Below are positions 42,881 through 53,000 of a DNA stretch of 64,000 nucleotides, one piece after another (position 1 is the stretch's first letter; every line of letters begins with the position of its first letter). This stretch comes from Acidicapsa acidisoli (GTDB lineage Bacteria > Acidobacteriota > Terriglobia > Terriglobales > Acidobacteriaceae). A program made the translations under genes and the position numbers. Below the pieces are notes generated by a model. It made no database searches and had not been told where the DNA came from. It saw only the letters and a program-made list of their open reading frames with translations. Location: the NCBI RefSeq assembly GCF_025685625.1, contig NZ_JAGSYI010000001.1:1054001-1118000 (forward strand). The letters are read 5' to 3'.

Positions 42881-45376
42881 CTATTGCACAGTCAGAGTGA
42901 CGTCTGTGGTATGGGTATTGGGCCCGCTTACAGCCGTTACGGTTACGGTGTAGGTCTGGGTGGCATGGCTGAAGAAACCACCTCCGCCGCACCCGCTCAT
43001 GGCGCCTAACGCCACGAGCGCAAGCAGCGCGATCAACATCCGCCCCGCTCGCGAAAGCCGTGCGGCAGCTCTGCGTGCCCTGCGGCCAAATGCCATTGGC
43101 AACAGCAGAAGCGCCAGGGCAGCACGGGTTGCCATTCCGCCGAGCGAAGGGGTCTTGTTTCGCTGGTATGCCAAATTACTGGCGCTTAGGGTCATGGTGC
43201 TGGTAGAGGCCGCAGCACCCGCCGGGATGGAAGCCGGCGCAAAGGTGGCCGTTACACCCGCAGGCAGTCCGCTGGCCGACAAGCTGACTGGATAGATGAA
43301 GGTCGGATTCGTCGGCGTCAATGTGATGGTGTAATTGGCGGATGCTGAGGGAAGTAGAGTTTGGGCCGCAGGCGACGGCGCGACAGTGAAGTCGGGTGAG
43401 ATCACGGTGCCGCCCAGCGTGGAGGAGTTGCTGGCGATGAAGTTGGTATCGCCGCCATACACAGCGACAATATTCAGAGCACCCACCGGCAGCGTGCTGA
43501 GGGTAAGCGTCGCTACGCCCCCACTCAGAGCAGTCGGAGTGGAACTCAGCATTGAGGCGCCGTTGAAGAAGCTGACCGTACCGGTTGGAGTACCGCTGGT
43601 GGTGGAAGCGACTTTAGCCGTGAGAGTGAATGCTGCACCGGCCACTGGCTTCGCAGTGCTGCCGGTGAGCGTAGTGATCGTAGGCGCCTGCGCAATTGCG
43701 ACAGCGCCCGATCCGGCACCGAGAGAAAGTGTGTAGTCAGCTGCAGCGGAACCCGTCAGCGCGATATCGATAGGATAGGTGCCCGGCGCGGATGTGATAG
43801 TGGCCAACGTCGAAAACGCAGCTGTAACTTTTCCGGAATCCTGCGCCAGCACGCCGCTCAGGGTGCCGGTAAGAGCGGGAATGGCTTGGCCGTAGAGGAG
43901 ATTCACCGCGTTGGCCACAGCAGTCAATGGGGCTGGCGTAACCACGAAGACGTAGACGCCGCTGGTGACGGCAGCGTTGTTTGTATCGCCGCCGTAGGAC
44001 GCGACAATGTAGTGTGTGCCTGCGGAGAGCTGGCTTGTGCTGATGGACGCTGAGTTGGCGGCAAGTGAAGCTGTGCCGATCACCGACGGGCTAGAACCCT
44101 CTCCGTCATAGAAGGTCACAGAGCCAGTTGCAGTGAGGCTACCATTGGAAAAGCTTGCGGTGATGCTGCCTGTGCCGTACATGGCAGTCATTGCGCCGCC
44201 GAGTGCAATGGATTCCGTCCCCGGCGGCGCCACCCCGGCGATGGTTTGAATTGCTCCGTTATTGACAGCGCGGATACGATTGTTCTCTGAGTCTGCAAAT
44301 GCCACCGAGTTTCCGATGACGGCCACAGCCCGGGGCGTATCCACCGACGCGTTGACTGCGAGACCAGTATCTCCGCTGAAGCCCTCGCTGCCATTGCCCG
44401 CAATCGTATTCACATTTCCGCCGGTAACGGTGCGGATTCGGTCGTTATCGCTGTCGGCAAAGTACACGTTTCCTGAGGCATCCACCGCTACGCCACGCGG
44501 ACCCGCCAGTGCGGCCGATGTTGCGGGACCGTCTGCGGTGAAGCCTTTGACACCTGTACCAGCCAGCGTTGAGATGATGCCGGTTGAGAATGTCACCATG
44601 CGCACGAGTTGGTTATGAGTGTCGCCGATATAGACATTGAAAGCGGCATCTACCGCAACGCCGCGGGGCGAATCCAGGCCTGCCGCTGTCGCCGGACCGT
44701 TATCGCCGGAGTAGGTCTGCTCGCCATCGCCCGCGATGGTCGAGATGTTCGTGCCGCTGATCTCGCGGACGCGGTGGTTATTCGTGTCTGCGATGTAAAT
44801 ATTGCCCTTAGAATCGACCGCGACCGCTGTCGGCAGATCGAGTGCGGCCGAGGTTGCTGCTCCACCGTCCCCTGAAAAGCCTGCAACGCCAGTGCCCGCG
44901 ATGGTAGTGATCACGCCACCGGTCACCTCACGGATGCGGTTGTTGTGAGTGTCGGCGATGTACAGATTGCTGGCGGAATCTACAGCGACGCCGACTGGTG
45001 AATCGAGCGACGCACTCGTGGCTGCTCCGTTGTCTCCATCAAAGCCCTGCTCCCCGCTCCCTGCAACGATGGTAAGCACACCGGCCAGATTGACTTCGCA
45101 AATCACGTTGTCGTCCGTGTCCGCAAAATAGAGATTGCCTGCCGCATCGAATGCTAATCCGCCAGGTTTGCTGAGCGGCACAGTTGTAGCTTCCGCGCCG
45201 CCTGTCAAAGCCCCGACCGAATTGGGATTCGCAGCGGAGCGGCCCACACGCGCGAGCGTCGCCTGCTGTGCCGCGTTTTGCGCCCAAGCCTGCCGAGGCG
45301 CAACCGTCAGCACGATCCCCGCCATCGCGATGAGCACTCCGAAGGTACGCAGCGTGCTTTTCAATTGGATGATCAT
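42881..45376 (-). CDS. NHL-repeat / Ig-like surface protein with C-terminal membrane and Cys-Gly motif
   Basis: An 831-residue protein with a signal peptide (ending AWAQ). Residues about 55-390 are six or more NHL repeats (GVAVDSASNLYIADTHNN; ITTIAGTGVAGFSGDGG), making a beta-propeller. Residues about 400-700 are Ig-like domains (Big_3 and related). Near the end come RRARRAAARLSRAGRMLI and LIALLALVALGAMSGCGG, a membrane segment followed by a Gly-rich Cys motif, then a last short beta domain. This ending recurs in acidobacterial surface proteins and may be a sorting signal. ATG 45376 is preferred to an upstream start. No enzyme activity is predicted; protein or glycan binding is likely. Confidence 0.85.
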   Translation of the reverse strand: MIIQLKSTLRTFGVLIAMAGIVLTVAPRQAWAQNAAQQATLARVGRSAANPNSVGALTGGAEATTVPLSKPGGLAFDAAGNLYFADTDDNVICEVNLAGVLTIVAGSGEQGFDGDNGAATSASLDSPVGVAVDSASNLYIADTHNNRIREVTGGVITTIAGTGVAGFSGDGGAATSAALDLPTAVAVDSKGNIYIADTNNHRVREISGTNISTIAGDGEQTYSGDNGPATAAGLDSPRGVAVDAAFNVYIGDTHNQLVRMVTFSTGIISTLAGTGVKGFTADGPATSAALAGPRGVAVDASGNVYFADSDNDRIRTVTGGNVNTIAGNGSEGFSGDTGLAVNASVDTPRAVAVIGNSVAFADSENNRIRAVNNGAIQTIAGVAPPGTESIALGGAMTAMYGTGSITASFSNGSLTATGSVTFYDGEGSSPSVIGTASLAANSASISTSQLSAGTHYIVASYGGDTNNAAVTSGVYVFVVTPAPLTAVANAVNLLYGQAIPALTGTLSGVLAQDSGKVTAAFSTLATITSAPGTYPIDIALTGSAAADYTLSLGAGSGAVAIAQAPTITTLTGSTAKPVAGAAFTLTAKVASTTSGTPTGTVSFFNGASMLSSTPTALSGGVATLTLSTLPVGALNIVAVYGGDTNFIASNSSTLGGTVISPDFTVAPSPAAQTLLPSASANYTITLTPTNPTFIYPVSLSASGLPAGVTATFAPASIPAGAAASTSTMTLSASNLAYQRNKTPSLGGMATRAALALLLLPMAFGRRARRAAARLSRAGRMLIALLALVALGAMSGCGGGGFFSHATQTYTVTVTAVSGPNTHTTDVTLTVQ

Positions 45377-45483
45377 CCCCGCGGTCTGCACCCGATTCAC
45401 CGTTCTCTCTCTCAAGTTCACTCGTTCAATGCCGCGCCATGCCGGCCCTGCATTGGTCTGCCCATAGCGCATAGAACAATCGC

Positions 45484-47244
45484 CTATGGAAGCTGCAAAG
45501 GTCCGGCAAGGCAGGAGACGGTCTTTGTCGAAGCCGACCCATACGCCTGTGTTTGCCCGTTATAGCCAGCCTGAAGCACTACGGTGCAAGTCGAGAACGC
45601 AGGCCAACCGAGCGCGGTTTGGGGATCAAATGCCGAAAGAGTCCAGCCCCCGTATGCGTTCGCATAGAAAGTGGTGCCGCCATAGTTCTCATGGATGTCA
45701 CATTCAGAGGATCCGAGCGCGTTCCCCGAATTCTCGATGCTATGGTCGGTTGTCCCCGCACCCACGGACATAATGATGTCTTTGGTCACGGTACCGTTTG
45801 TGACAAGCAGAGAATCGTCAGCGGTAGACCAAACCACCGTGCGATAGAAGGTGGGAAGCCCTCCACCACCACTGTTGCCGTCGTTCAAGTAAGCAGTTCC
45901 ACTGCAGCTTGATCCGTTCGACCACCAAATCTGCGAGGGCGGGAAGGTTCCGTCCACATTGACTGTGATGGCATACCCCGAGTTATAAATCGTCAAACTT
46001 CCGCCGTAGCCAGGCGCCTGCATCAACGTGCCCAGGGCGTTTCCATTCGCATCCTTGACTGTGAGGCCTGCGCCTGCGGGACCAGCGGGGCCCGGATTGC
46101 CTTGCGCCCCCATAAGGCCTTGCGGTCCTTGAGGACCAGTTGCACCAGTCGGTCCGGTTGCGCCAGTCGGTCCAGCGGAACCGGTGGCACCAGGAGCTCC
46201 AGTGGCGCCTTTCAAGGCGAGGACTGCCCAGGTCCCACCAGAGGACGATACATCGATCGCCGGATCGATCCCCTGGTTGGTAAACAATGCTATATAGCTG
46301 GACCCGTTTTCTGAGACTGCATCGCCGATCGCATAGATCGTGCTGCTAATCCAGGCATTCTTGAACGAAACGGGCGCACCCTGAGGTCCTGTCGCACCAG
46401 TTGCGCCGACTGGCCCGGTAATGCCCATCGGTCCAATTGGCCCAGCTGGACCCGTCGCTCCAGTTGCGCCGGTGAGTCCGATTGGACCCTGTGAACCCGT
46501 AGGCCCAATTGGTCCAACTGGTCCTGTTGCTCCAGTTGCACCGGTGAGTCCGATCGGACCCTGTGGACCGGTAGGCCCAATTGGCCCGGGAACACCTTGC
46601 GATCCTTGCAGGCCCTGGGCTCCTGTCGCACCGGTTGCTCCAGTAGCGCCCTGAATTCCCTGCGGACCCTGTGGGCCAATTGGCCCCTGCGAAATAACAG
46701 TGATATCCAAATGAGCCGAGTGGCTGGTCTCGTCATTTTCTTTGGAGTCGAAAACGATGTCCCCATTTCCGGAAGTCAGCGCGAGGCCGAAGTTTGACGC
46801 AGGGGTGGTCACCCAATCCTGTACGAGCGTCGTGACATCGACCACCACAAACTGCTCCGCCGACACCGGATTGAAAGTGGACGAACTCGAACCCAGAGGC
46901 GGCATTTTAGAGTAGTTCACGAGAGCTTCGCTCCATGCGCCGGTGAGCGGCTGAACGACGACCTGGCCTGGGGTATTGATCCGATTCACATACAGGGTCA
47001 GGGTTGCCTTACCAATCTGGCTGGCAGTCGTACCGGCAGGCAAAGACGACAGGTCAAACTGGATCAGCGCTGTACCGCTGTTGCTGACATACAGGTTCGA
47101 CAAACTACCGTAGTTCGTGGACGGATGAGCGCTGTTGACATACGCATCTCCCGTAACAACAGCTTCAGTGGCGTGCGCCGCGCCCACTGCAAAAATCGCC
47201 CACACTGCCGCTGCAATCGGCAAACCCCAGCCACGTTGGCTCAT
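45484..47244 (-). CDS. Secreted collagen-like protein with DNRLRE and CBM5/12-like domains
   Basis: A 586-residue protein with a signal peptide (ending AHAT). Residues about 27-185 form a DNRLRE-type beta-sandwich ([31 protein letters not shown]). Residues 187-290 and 345-392 are uninterrupted Gly-X-Y collagen repeats. Between them, residues 296-343 ([20 protein letters not shown], then SYIAL and GGTWAVLAL) match chitin-binding CBM5/12 modules. The C-terminal ~190 residues are a beta-rich domain of unknown type. The protein probably forms trimeric fibres on the cell surface that bind a glycan. It lies upstream of the NHL and barrel genes on the same strand. Confidence 0.88.
   Translation of the reverse strand: MSQRGWGLPIAAAVWAIFAVGAAHATEAVVTGDAYVNSAHPSTNYGSLSNLYVSNSGTALIQFDLSSLPAGTTASQIGKATLTLYVNRINTPGQVVVQPLTGAWSEALVNYSKMPPLGSSSSTFNPVSAEQFVVVDVTTLVQDWVTTPASNFGLALTSGNGDIVFDSKENDETSHSAHLDITVISQGPIGPQGPQGIQGATGATGATGAQGLQGSQGVPGPIGPTGPQGPIGLTGATGATGPVGPIGPTGSQGPIGLTGATGATGPAGPIGPMGITGPVGATGATGPQGAPVSFKNAWISSTIYAIGDAVSENGSSYIALFTNQGIDPAIDVSSSGGTWAVLALKGATGAPGATGSAGPTGATGPTGATGPQGPQGLMGAQGNPGPAGPAGAGLTVKDANGNALGTLMQAPGYGGSLTIYNSGYAITVNVDGTFPPSQIWWSNGSSCSGTAYLNDGNSGGGGLPTFYRTVVWSTADDSLLVTNGTVTKDIIMSVGAGTTDHSIENSGNALGSSECDIHENYGGTTFYANAYGGWTLSAFDPQTALGWPAFSTCTVVLQAGYNGQTQAYGSASTKTVSCLAGPLQLP
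46069..46686 (-). repeat. Collagen Gly-X-Y coding repeats in two blocks
   Basis: Blocks at 46375-46686 and 46069-46212 encode Gly-X-Y triplets, split by the CBM5/12-like module. A nine-residue unit (GPIGLTGAT and variants) recurs, and nearly identical DNA copies of about 70-80 bp lie next to each other near 46440-46590, so the length could vary by recombination. Confidence 0.8.
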
Positions 47245-47773
47245 CTTTCTTCTCCTGTTTGACTAATCCGCCCGAAAAAGACACACTTCATTCCTCTTGC
47301 CGGACGGACCCGAAGGGCAAGCCGTCGACAACCCCGCTGAACAAAACCATCATGCGTCACAACATAGCTCCGCTATGACACGTGTCATGGATGAGGAAGA
47401 ATGAGATGTCTTGTTTAAATAGCTTCCAAAATATATCCGAGACTGCCGGGGTCGCACAAGTGAAGGTCGTGAATTTTTTGAAACTAAAGTTTGGAGTTGC
47501 GGGACGAACCCATGCCTACTGGACAATCCCTATATTCGCAGCCTGCACAATCCTCTCCGCTCTTTCAAGGATGCGAATCGGCGAGTCGCCCTTCTGACTT
47601 TAGCCTGGAATGGCCTGCATCCAATGATCGCCGAGGTGGTGACTTACATCGTTCAACGCGAAGAGATCTTTTGTGACTTCGGCATGGTTGCGGCGCTGAC
47701 TTTGTATATCAGCGTGTTCGGATGGAGAAATTGCTGACATTATCTTCTGCTATTTGCATTCGCACTTCAATAC
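47245..47773. promoter_or_regulatory. Upstream region of the collagen-like gene with a perfect palindrome
   Basis: A 529-bp stretch without a supported gene. ATGACACGTGTCAT at 47375-47388 is a perfect 14-bp palindrome, about 130 bp upstream of the collagen-like gene, and could be a regulator site. No sigma-70 promoter is obvious. Confidence 0.5.
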
Positions 47774-49375
47774 TCAATTCTTATCGGGTCTGGCTACTTG
47801 GTACATTTCGGCTGCGATTCGATCGAAGAGTGCGTAGCGGTCTGTGCCTTCGAGATAGAGATTGAAGTGGGTTCTACCTGGGAGGAAGGTGAAATGCGCG
47901 TCTCCACCGAGTTGATCGAGAGTGGACTGAAGGCTATGGGCGGCGCCGTCCAGATAGAAGGTGTCGTCGGTGCCGACAAAGAGGTGAATCCTGCCTTTGA
48001 GATCTGGGCCAATGGTATTCCAGTTATTCTTAAGGCGCTCCACGATGTCGTAATGTTCGCGCCAATACGTTGCCACGGTGGGATCGATATCGCCGGTGAT
48101 GCGATTGAAAAGAGGCGCTGGACGGCCGTCTGGGCCGCGCGGAGAAAAGACCCACTCGAAGGATGCCAACTGGCCGCCATAGTCGCCGAGAACTTGCTCG
48201 ACTTGCGCTAGTTGCTGCATGGTGGCGTGAGGTTCGCCGTGATCGCGCAGCATGGGATGCAGTGTGCCTTCCGGGGTGCGATAGAAGTTGGCATGAGGCG
48301 CGTAGAGATCAATGGTACTGAAGAAATGAAAGTCGCTCGGATCGGGTGAAGTAGACCAGGTGCCGCCGAAGATTGTGGGGTAGCGGGTCTGGAGCCAAAG
48401 CGTGGCCCAGCCTCCGGAAGAATGGCCTTGCAGGAAGCGACCGGAGGTGCGCGCGTCCATGCGATAGCGGGATTCGAGAGAGGGGATAAGCTCCGTGGTG
48501 AGTGCCGTACCCCAGGGCCCATTGTTGACGCCATCGGCGAACTCATGTGTTCCGGTTGGACTGCTTTCATCCAGCAACACCCAGATCATGTTGGGCATCT
48601 TGCCTTGCTTCATGCGGTCGTAGAGGATTGGTCCATAGCGGGCGCGTAGAGCAGAGAGTGTTCCACCAAAGCCGTGGGTGAAGTAGACAGTGGGATAGCG
48701 ACCGTTGGGATGCTCACCGTAGCCGGGAGGCAAGAGAACCCAGCCGCGCATGTGAATTTCGCGCCCCCAGAAGCTAGTCAGCGAAGGACTGACAAGGTCG
48801 ATCGGCCTGATAGCAGAGCTGACTTCTGGGTTCTGAGCAAGCGGATCGGGCGGCTCCGGAAGGATTTGTGTCAGTGTGAGAGCTGGCGCGGAAGCGTCGG
48901 CGAAAGGAATGTCGATCGAAGCGGGTGCGCTTACGATATCTCCCGCGGAGCGGCCATCATAGTTGTAACTGTGATGAACGTCGAGGACTGCCTGGACTCG
49001 ATATTTTCCGCTCGCTGCTTGCGATAACGGCTCAGGAAAGACAATGTCATCTGCATCGATATCAACCGACGCACCTGGAGCGAGGCTTGGGACTTCTTTG
49101 GCGGCGATGTACACACTGGTGATCGCCATCATCTGCATATCTACAGAGTCGGATGGTTTGCTGTCGGATGAGGCTGGCCCGATGAAAATGAGCAACCGGC
49201 CAGATACCGGCGTCTTGACGGAACTCGCAAATGACTTGTCAAGGGCTACATGGAAGAAGGCGTGTTGCAGGGGTGCTACCGGCTGCTGGGCGTGTGAAGC
49301 GGCAAGAACAAGTACGGTTGCCAACGAGAGGACACCGGTTCGGATTGTTCTTCTCATGCCTTCGAATGACTTCAT
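47774..49375 (-). CDS. Secreted esterase with N-terminal beta domain
   Basis: A 533-residue protein with a signal peptide (ending ASHAQ). Residues about 35-200 form a beta-rich domain of unknown function. The alpha/beta hydrolase domain (from about 205) carries VYFTHGFGGT, the nucleophile in LQGHSSGGWAT at about 330, acid in VGTDDTFYLDG and His in GRTHFNLYL near the end. The fold is that of esterase D/CE1-like enzymes. AAAGGAG lies 6 bp upstream of the ATG. It follows the CMD/AhpD-like gene by 14 bp and the TonB receptor before that, so it may hydrolyse an ester taken up by or presented to the receptor. Confidence 0.87.
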   Translation of the reverse strand: MKSFEGMRRTIRTGVLSLATVLVLAASHAQQPVAPLQHAFFHVALDKSFASSVKTPVSGRLLIFIGPASSDSKPSDSVDMQMMAITSVYIAAKEVPSLAPGASVDIDADDIVFPEPLSQAASGKYRVQAVLDVHHSYNYDGRSAGDIVSAPASIDIPFADASAPALTLTQILPEPPDPLAQNPEVSSAIRPIDLVSPSLTSFWGREIHMRGWVLLPPGYGEHPNGRYPTVYFTHGFGGTLSALRARYGPILYDRMKQGKMPNMIWVLLDESSPTGTHEFADGVNNGPWGTALTTELIPSLESRYRMDARTSGRFLQGHSSGGWATLWLQTRYPTIFGGTWSTSPDPSDFHFFSTIDLYAPHANFYRTPEGTLHPMLRDHGEPHATMQQLAQVEQVLGDYGGQLASFEWVFSPRGPDGRPAPLFNRITGDIDPTVATYWREHYDIVERLKNNWNTIGPDLKGRIHLFVGTDDTFYLDGAAHSLQSTLDQLGGDAHFTFLPGRTHFNLYLEGTDRYALFDRIAAEMYQVARPDKN

Positions 49376-49389
49376 CGAATGCTCCTTTG

Positions 49390-50070
49390 TCAGGATGTCG
49401 TGGGCCGGATAGTCCGGGATCGAATGGACTCATCCTTGGGATCGGCGGAGTTTTCATACAAGGCTAGAAGACCCTGAGATGGAAGACCAAAGGCGTTTAC
49501 AACGCGATTAAACGTTGCAAATAACGCAGCTACATGGATAGCTTCCGAGATCTCCAAGTCGCCCCAACCGGCCTGGTGCAGCTCTTCTATATCGGCCACG
49601 GTGATCTCGTGCGAACGAGTATTGACTTTGGCGACGAAGGAAAGCAGCGTTTGTTCGGCGGAGGTGAGAGCCGGCGAAAGCAGGTCGCCCCGCTGGATAG
49701 CGCAAAGTGCCTCAGCTGAGCCGCCCTGCACGCGAAGAGCAAAAGAGTGGCTATCGGCGCAATAGGCGCAAGCATTCTGCGAAGAGACCAGAGTCGCGAT
49801 CATCTCTTTGTGACGGCGAGTAAGATGGCCGTCCGAAAAGATCAGGCTTCCGGAGAGATCCATCATGTGCTTGAGCAGCAGGGGATGCGTGGCGAAGCAC
49901 TTGAGGATGCCGGGAACGTCAGGCCTGCCGAAGTGAGACCGGAAGTGATCGTAGAGTGCGGCAACTTCGTCGCTGGCGACGTCTTCCTCAACTACCGGCA
50001 GGTTGATCGAGGAAGACGATGGCTTCGGCGATGAGAGTTGTGAATTGCGATCGATTTCCGGATCTCCCAA
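49390..50070 (-). CDS. Peroxidase-related CMD/AhpD-like protein
   Basis: A 226-residue cytoplasmic protein of the carboxymuconolactone decarboxylase superfamily. The redox-type CxxC is in SQNACAYCADSHSFAL at about residue 100, with the following His as in AhpD-type peroxidases. VVSDEVAALYDHF-like helices flank it. The frame begins at TTG 50070, with AAGAGGGG a few bases upstream. Relatives in this branch are annotated as uncharacterised peroxidase-related enzymes. It is the middle gene of an operon: TonB receptor (28 bp before), this gene, esterase (14 bp after). Confidence 0.85.
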   Translation of the reverse strand: MGDPEIDRNSQLSSPKPSSSSINLPVVEEDVASDEVAALYDHFRSHFGRPDVPGILKCFATHPLLLKHMMDLSGSLIFSDGHLTRRHKEMIATLVSSQNACAYCADSHSFALRVQGGSAEALCAIQRGDLLSPALTSAEQTLLSFVAKVNTRSHEITVADIEELHQAGWGDLEISEAIHVAALFATFNRVVNAFGLPSQGLLALYENSADPKDESIRSRTIRPTTS

Positions 50071-50097
50071 AGCAGCCCCTCTTTAGAAATTCAACAC

Positions 50098-53000
50098 TTA
50101 AAAATCCACGCGTGCGGCGAACTGAAACGCGCGTGGGCCGCCTGAGCCGAAAAAACCACCGGCCGTGCTTACCGCAGAATAAAAGTTCGTTTGCACAGCC
50201 TGTGCGGGCGCCGACGGGGGACCCGGTTGTGCCGGAACATAAGGGCTGATGGTGATATTGCGGCCAGAGAAGTTAGCAGCGCTCGATCCTCGGATATTGG
50301 TTTCGTTGAACATGTTAAAGCCCTCGCCCATCAGGCTGAGCCTGGCACGTTCGCCGAGGCTGATTTCCTTTCTCAATCGCAAATCGAGAGAACTGAAGGG
50401 GCTGAAAAAATTGATACCTGCAGGAACCGTTTGCAACTGTCCGCCTGCCAGGCAGGGGAAGGCAGCCGGACAAGCAGGCAGCGAATTCCATCGATTGATG
50501 ATGGCGTTCAACTGATTGCTGTTGCTGACTTCCCTTCCGATCGCGTTGCGAGGCAGCAGCGGTAAGCGAGAGCCGCTGGCGCCCGCGCTGTTCGCTGTTC
50601 CAGGAAGGAAGGTATCAGCCGGTACACCTGAGCCGAAAGTATAGATCGGCGCCAGTGAGAAGCGCCAGGGTAATTGGGCTTCTCCGTACAAGGTTAGGCG
50701 ATGGCGCTCGTCGGTCACGGCGTATCCCTTTTCGAGGCGAAGATCGTTGATGCCTTCGACCAGGTCAACTTGCTCGTCTGCCGACGCTGTGAGTTGGTCG
50801 TCATCGGAATAATCAAAGGTCTTGGAGAGCGTGTAGCTGACGTTGTACTGATAACTGATGGGGCCGAGCTTTGTAGGGTGATGCTCAATGCTAGCAATCA
50901 GGCCGTCGTACCAGGACTTGGCCTGGGATTGCAGCAGCGTGATGTTATCTGAGATTCCGCTGAGCGGGTCTGTGATCACGCAAGGCTGGTTATCGCCGGG
51001 GCATGCAATGTAAGGCGAATTCGATGTGGTGTCGCGCAGGAGATGGCCGATGATTTGGCGCGATGCGAAAACATGTAGACCGTCAGCGGAGATGAGCCAG
51101 TTGCTGCCGACTTGTTGCTGCAGGCCAAGTGAGAATTGCTGAAAGAGCGGATGATGCGCGTCCGGCCCCATCGCCAAAATGCCGATGCCGCCTGTCTGGT
51201 GTGGGCCGCTAAACGCGCTCGCGAGTGTTGGAGTACCCGGCACAAAGCTCGATCCCGGTGCGAAACACAAGCCGAGACTGGGCGGTGCCGGTATAAAAGG
51301 ATTCGAGCAGCTTGATCCGGCATATTGCGTCACGGTAAGAGCGCGGTCGTTCTGTACCAACTCTTCGGCCCCTGCCTCAAGAATGATCCGATCGTAGTAG
51401 ATGCCGTATCCCCCTCGAAGCAGAGTCTTGCCCTTCCCCAGCGGATCATAAACAAAGCCAACACGTGGAGCGAAGTCTTTCTTATCAGGAGTCTTCTTGA
51501 GATCGATGATATTTGCCATCCAGACGCAAGGCTTGGTGGGCGTGACGGTGAGGCTGGGGCAGGGATCATGCTCGCTGGAGTTTCCGGTGAGGTTAGAGTC
51601 ATATTCCCAGCGCAAACCAAGATTTAATGTGAGCCTTGGATGGATGCGCCAATCATCTTGAACATAGCCCGCAACGTAGTCGTCATAGACCTTTGGGATG
51701 GGTACAGGAACGACGGGCGCAGTGCTATGGAGAGCGACCGCGAGCGGGATGTCGAGGTCGTTGATAACCCCATCGCCGTTGAGATCGGCGAAGCCGAAGT
51801 CCGAGGTGAGAATCACGGTACCGGTGCCGAATACGTTGATCTCACCGTTCGCCTTATAGTGTTGAAACTCGCCCCCGAGGTGCAGCGTGTGCTTACCCAG
51901 AGACCAGGTGAGTCCATCGCGAACCTGATAACGATTCAAATGCGTGGCCTGAGGTAGATTGAAGTTTTCCCCATCGGCCAGGTCTGGAAAGATGAGTTCG
52001 TTGGTGAGATCGAGCGACGCTGGATCTGTCGCGGGCTTGTCGTCCGGATATGGCGGAATGTCGTTATAGAAATTGTCGAAATGAAACGAAAGATCGTTGA
52101 CCTTCGTAGGGGAAAGAACTGAGTTGAAGTTAGCGACGGCAGAGTTGAATCGGTTGAGGGAGTTCTGTCGCTCCGCAGCCGAGAACGCCGGCGCGCTGGA
52201 CCCTGGCGATGCTCCGGAAGTATCGGTGGAGCGATTGAATGAGTAGCGGATCATCAGGCTGTTGTGTTCGCTGATTTGCTGATCTAAGCGGGTAGACAAG
52301 AGTGCGTCGCGCAGCGGCGCCGGGGCCGCGCTATTGACGACTTGCTGCGTTGCGAAGTCGCGAGTGCCGGTTTGCAACGACGCATTCTGGTCGCGGAACT
52401 CAAAAGATCCGAAGACCCAGGAACGATCTCGTTGGATTGGTCCGCCAATCGATCCACCGGTTTGCTCGCGATCAAATGGCGGTGTGGGTAAGCTCCGATT
52501 AAAGGTTGCGGGGAGGGCCTGTAGATTGCGATTGCGCTCAAAGAGAAACGCCGAGCCATGGAAGCTATTTGTGCCGCTTTTGGTGACGATGTTCACGATG
52601 CTGTTTCCGGATCTGCCTACCTCCGCGGTGAATCGGCCGGTGGCGATCTGAAATTCCTGCACGGAGTCTTCAGGAAAGTTGGCGAGGGTTCCACCGACGA
52701 CTTCGTCGTTGTTATCGCCTCCGTCGACGGTGATGTTGCCGCCGCGGCCAAAGCCGCCAGCTGAACTTACTTCAAGGGTATTGGTCTTGGTGGGATCAAA
52801 CGTGGGCGCCGGCCGGTTGCCTGGCACCAAATAAGCGAGTTCGAGAAAATTTCTGCCGTTCAGAGGAATGCTTTCAATGGTCCTGGAGGTAATCTGGCCT
52901 TGAATCATCGATTGTGTGAGATCGAGAATTGCTGTCGATGCGTTGACATCCACTGTGGCGCCTGTGCTGGCGATCTGCAGTTTTGCATCGACCGTCGTGG

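Noticed and set aside
46069-46686. Repetitive block that could be taken for a CRISPR or tandem satellite
   Set aside because: The repeats are Gly-X-Y codons in frame inside a collagen-like gene; there are no spacers of fixed length and no cas genes.
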